Below, in pieces: positions 63,253 through 64,000 of a DNA stretch of 64,000 nt. Origin of the DNA: an uncultured Aquimarina sp. GTDB lineage: Bacteria > Bacteroidota > Bacteroidia > Flavobacteriales > Flavobacteriaceae. Every line of letters starts with the position of its first letter. Within the stretch, counting starts at the first letter, position 1. The notes under the pieces were generated by a model. It was not told the DNA's origin and did not search any database. It saw only the letters and a program-made list of their open reading frames with translations. The stretch is from assembly GCF_947495315.1 (NCBI RefSeq), contig NZ_CANLYD010000024.1:1-64000 (forward strand), given 5' to 3'. Made by a program: the position numbers and the translations under genes.

Positions 63253-64000
63253 ATGAATACACTACAAAATAAAACAGCCTTAATAACAGGTTCCGCAAGA
63301 GGTTTAGGAAAAGCCATAGCAGAAAGATATGCTGCCCTTGGTGCCAATATTGTGATAAACTTTTCAAAAGATAACATATCAGCAGAAGAGACGCTATCAA
63401 ATATTAAAGCCATGGGAGTTAAAGTAATAGCTATACAGGCTGATGTCAGTAAAGTAAATGACATTGAAAGACTATTTAATGAAACAAAAAAAGTCTTTGG
63501 AAAAATAGATATTGTCGTTGCCAATGCCGGTATAGAAATGGTAGAAACACCAGTAACCCAATTCACCGAAGAGCAATTTGATAGATTGTTCAATATCAAC
63601 ACCAAGGGTGCTTATTTCACAATGCAGCAAGCGGCTAAAAACATCGAAGATAACGGACGTATCATTTACATTGCTTCCAGCACCACGGCTTTTCCCGTTC
63701 CAGGAATGGCGGTTTATGGTGGAAGCAAAACTACACCACGCTATCTAGTGGATGTTCTTTCAAAAGAAATTGGGCATCGGGGCGTCACCGTAAATTCTAT
63801 TATTCCTTTTGCAGTGGACCATTCTGGAATATTTGTAGATCCCAATGCCTATCCTGAATTAAGAAAATCTTTGATTGAAAGCTGTCCCTTGGGCAGATTG
63901 GCAGAAGTAGAAGATGTAGCAAACTTAGCAGAATTTTTTGCCAGTGATCTATCGTCCTTTGTAAATGGACAACACCTATTAGTAAATGGTGGTGCTACAC
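63253..64000 (+). CDS. Short-chain dehydrogenase/reductase, C-terminus cut by window edge
   Basis: 249 codons are visible from the ATG at 63253, 3 bases after the DUF1097 stop. It has TGSARGLG, VVANAG, the catalytic Ser in IASSTTAF, YGGSK as YxxxK, and FVNGQHLLVNGGAT at the end, so only a few residues are missing. It is a paralogue of the SDR at 62009. Function as for that gene is unknown; NAD(P)H-dependent reduction is expected. Confidence 0.92.
   Translation, partial: MNTLQNKTALITGSARGLGKAIAERYAALGANIVINFSKDNISAEETLSNIKAMGVKVIAIQADVSKVNDIERLFNETKKVFGKIDIVVANAGIEMVETPVTQFTEEQFDRLFNINTKGAYFTMQQAAKNIEDNGRIIYIASSTTAFPVPGMAVYGGSKTTPRYLVDVLSKEIGHRGVTVNSIIPFAVDHSGIFVDPNAYPELRKSLIESCPLGRLAEVEDVANLAEFFASDLSSFVNGQHLLVNGGAT

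Noticed and set aside
54221..64000. A phage-defence island
   Set aside because: No nuclease, helicase, TIR, reverse transcriptase or toxin-antitoxin domain; the genes are hydrolases, reductases, NTF2-like proteins and regulators.

Overview
The window is AT-rich DNA from a member of the Bacteroidetes, most likely a marine Flavobacteriaceae (an Aquimarina-like genome is my guess, not shown). The reasons are the type IX secretion (T9SS) sorting domains on nearly all large secreted proteins, a SusC-type receptor, a hybrid two-component regulator, a PorP/SprF-like protein, A-rich leaders without Shine-Dalgarno sites, and promoters that fit the flavobacterial TTG-N19-TAnnTTTG pattern. No rRNA, tRNA, CRISPR array, transposase or phage gene was seen.

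Region 1 (1-38033) is a large polysaccharide-utilisation region. On the minus strand lie the start of a SusC gene (cut by the left edge), a 1367-residue hybrid two-component sensor/AraC regulator, a secreted beta-helix protein (DUF4955 type) and a 94-residue remnant that keeps only a signal peptide and a T9SS tail. Divergent from these is a uronic-acid operon (7220-15717): fructuronate reductase of the SDR type, uxuA, kduI, kduD, a DUF4861 lipoprotein, a broken kdgK, KHG/KDPG aldolase and a three-part TRAP transporter. These would turn unsaturated uronates and fructuronate into KDG and then pyruvate plus glyceraldehyde-3-phosphate, but the KDG kinase step is missing here. From 15913 to 38033 seven secreted T9SS proteins run on the minus strand: two G8/beta-helix proteins resembling animal CEMIP/TMEM2, a DUF5060-type TIM-barrel protein, three jelly-roll lyase-like proteins (one PL28/heparin-lyase-like, two PL14-like), and a GH5 endoglucanase fused to a beta-helix. 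The last five share a C-terminal module of about 120 residues that I cannot assign to a named family. It is the best candidate for something undescribed. Uronate catabolism, lyase folds and a cellulase together suggest a cell-wall target with glucuronate-containing polymer and cellulose, such as green-algal wall (inference).

Region 2 (39038-48675, minus strand) holds a PorP/SprF-like protein, a 2292-residue surface protein made of BspA-like (DUF285) repeats, FN3-like repeats and a gliding-type (type B) T9SS tail, and a TPR/AraC membrane-anchored regulator.

Region 3 (49048-54025) is mostly housekeeping or unknown: isocitrate dehydrogenase behind a perfect inverted repeat, a small conserved protein, a small protein often named PRPP synthetase in databases, a DUF3298 lipoprotein, an unknown secreted protein and an SPFH/band-7 protein.

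Region 4 (54221-64000, plus strand) is an accessory detoxification-like cluster: a TetR regulator and an Rrf2 regulator, each with matching palindromes before its own gene and before the next gene; two paralogous alpha/beta hydrolases with an Asp nucleophile; an NmrA-like reductase; a PNPOX-like flavoprotein; three NTF2-like proteins; an AraC regulator; two SDRs (the last cut by the right edge); and a DUF1097 membrane protein.
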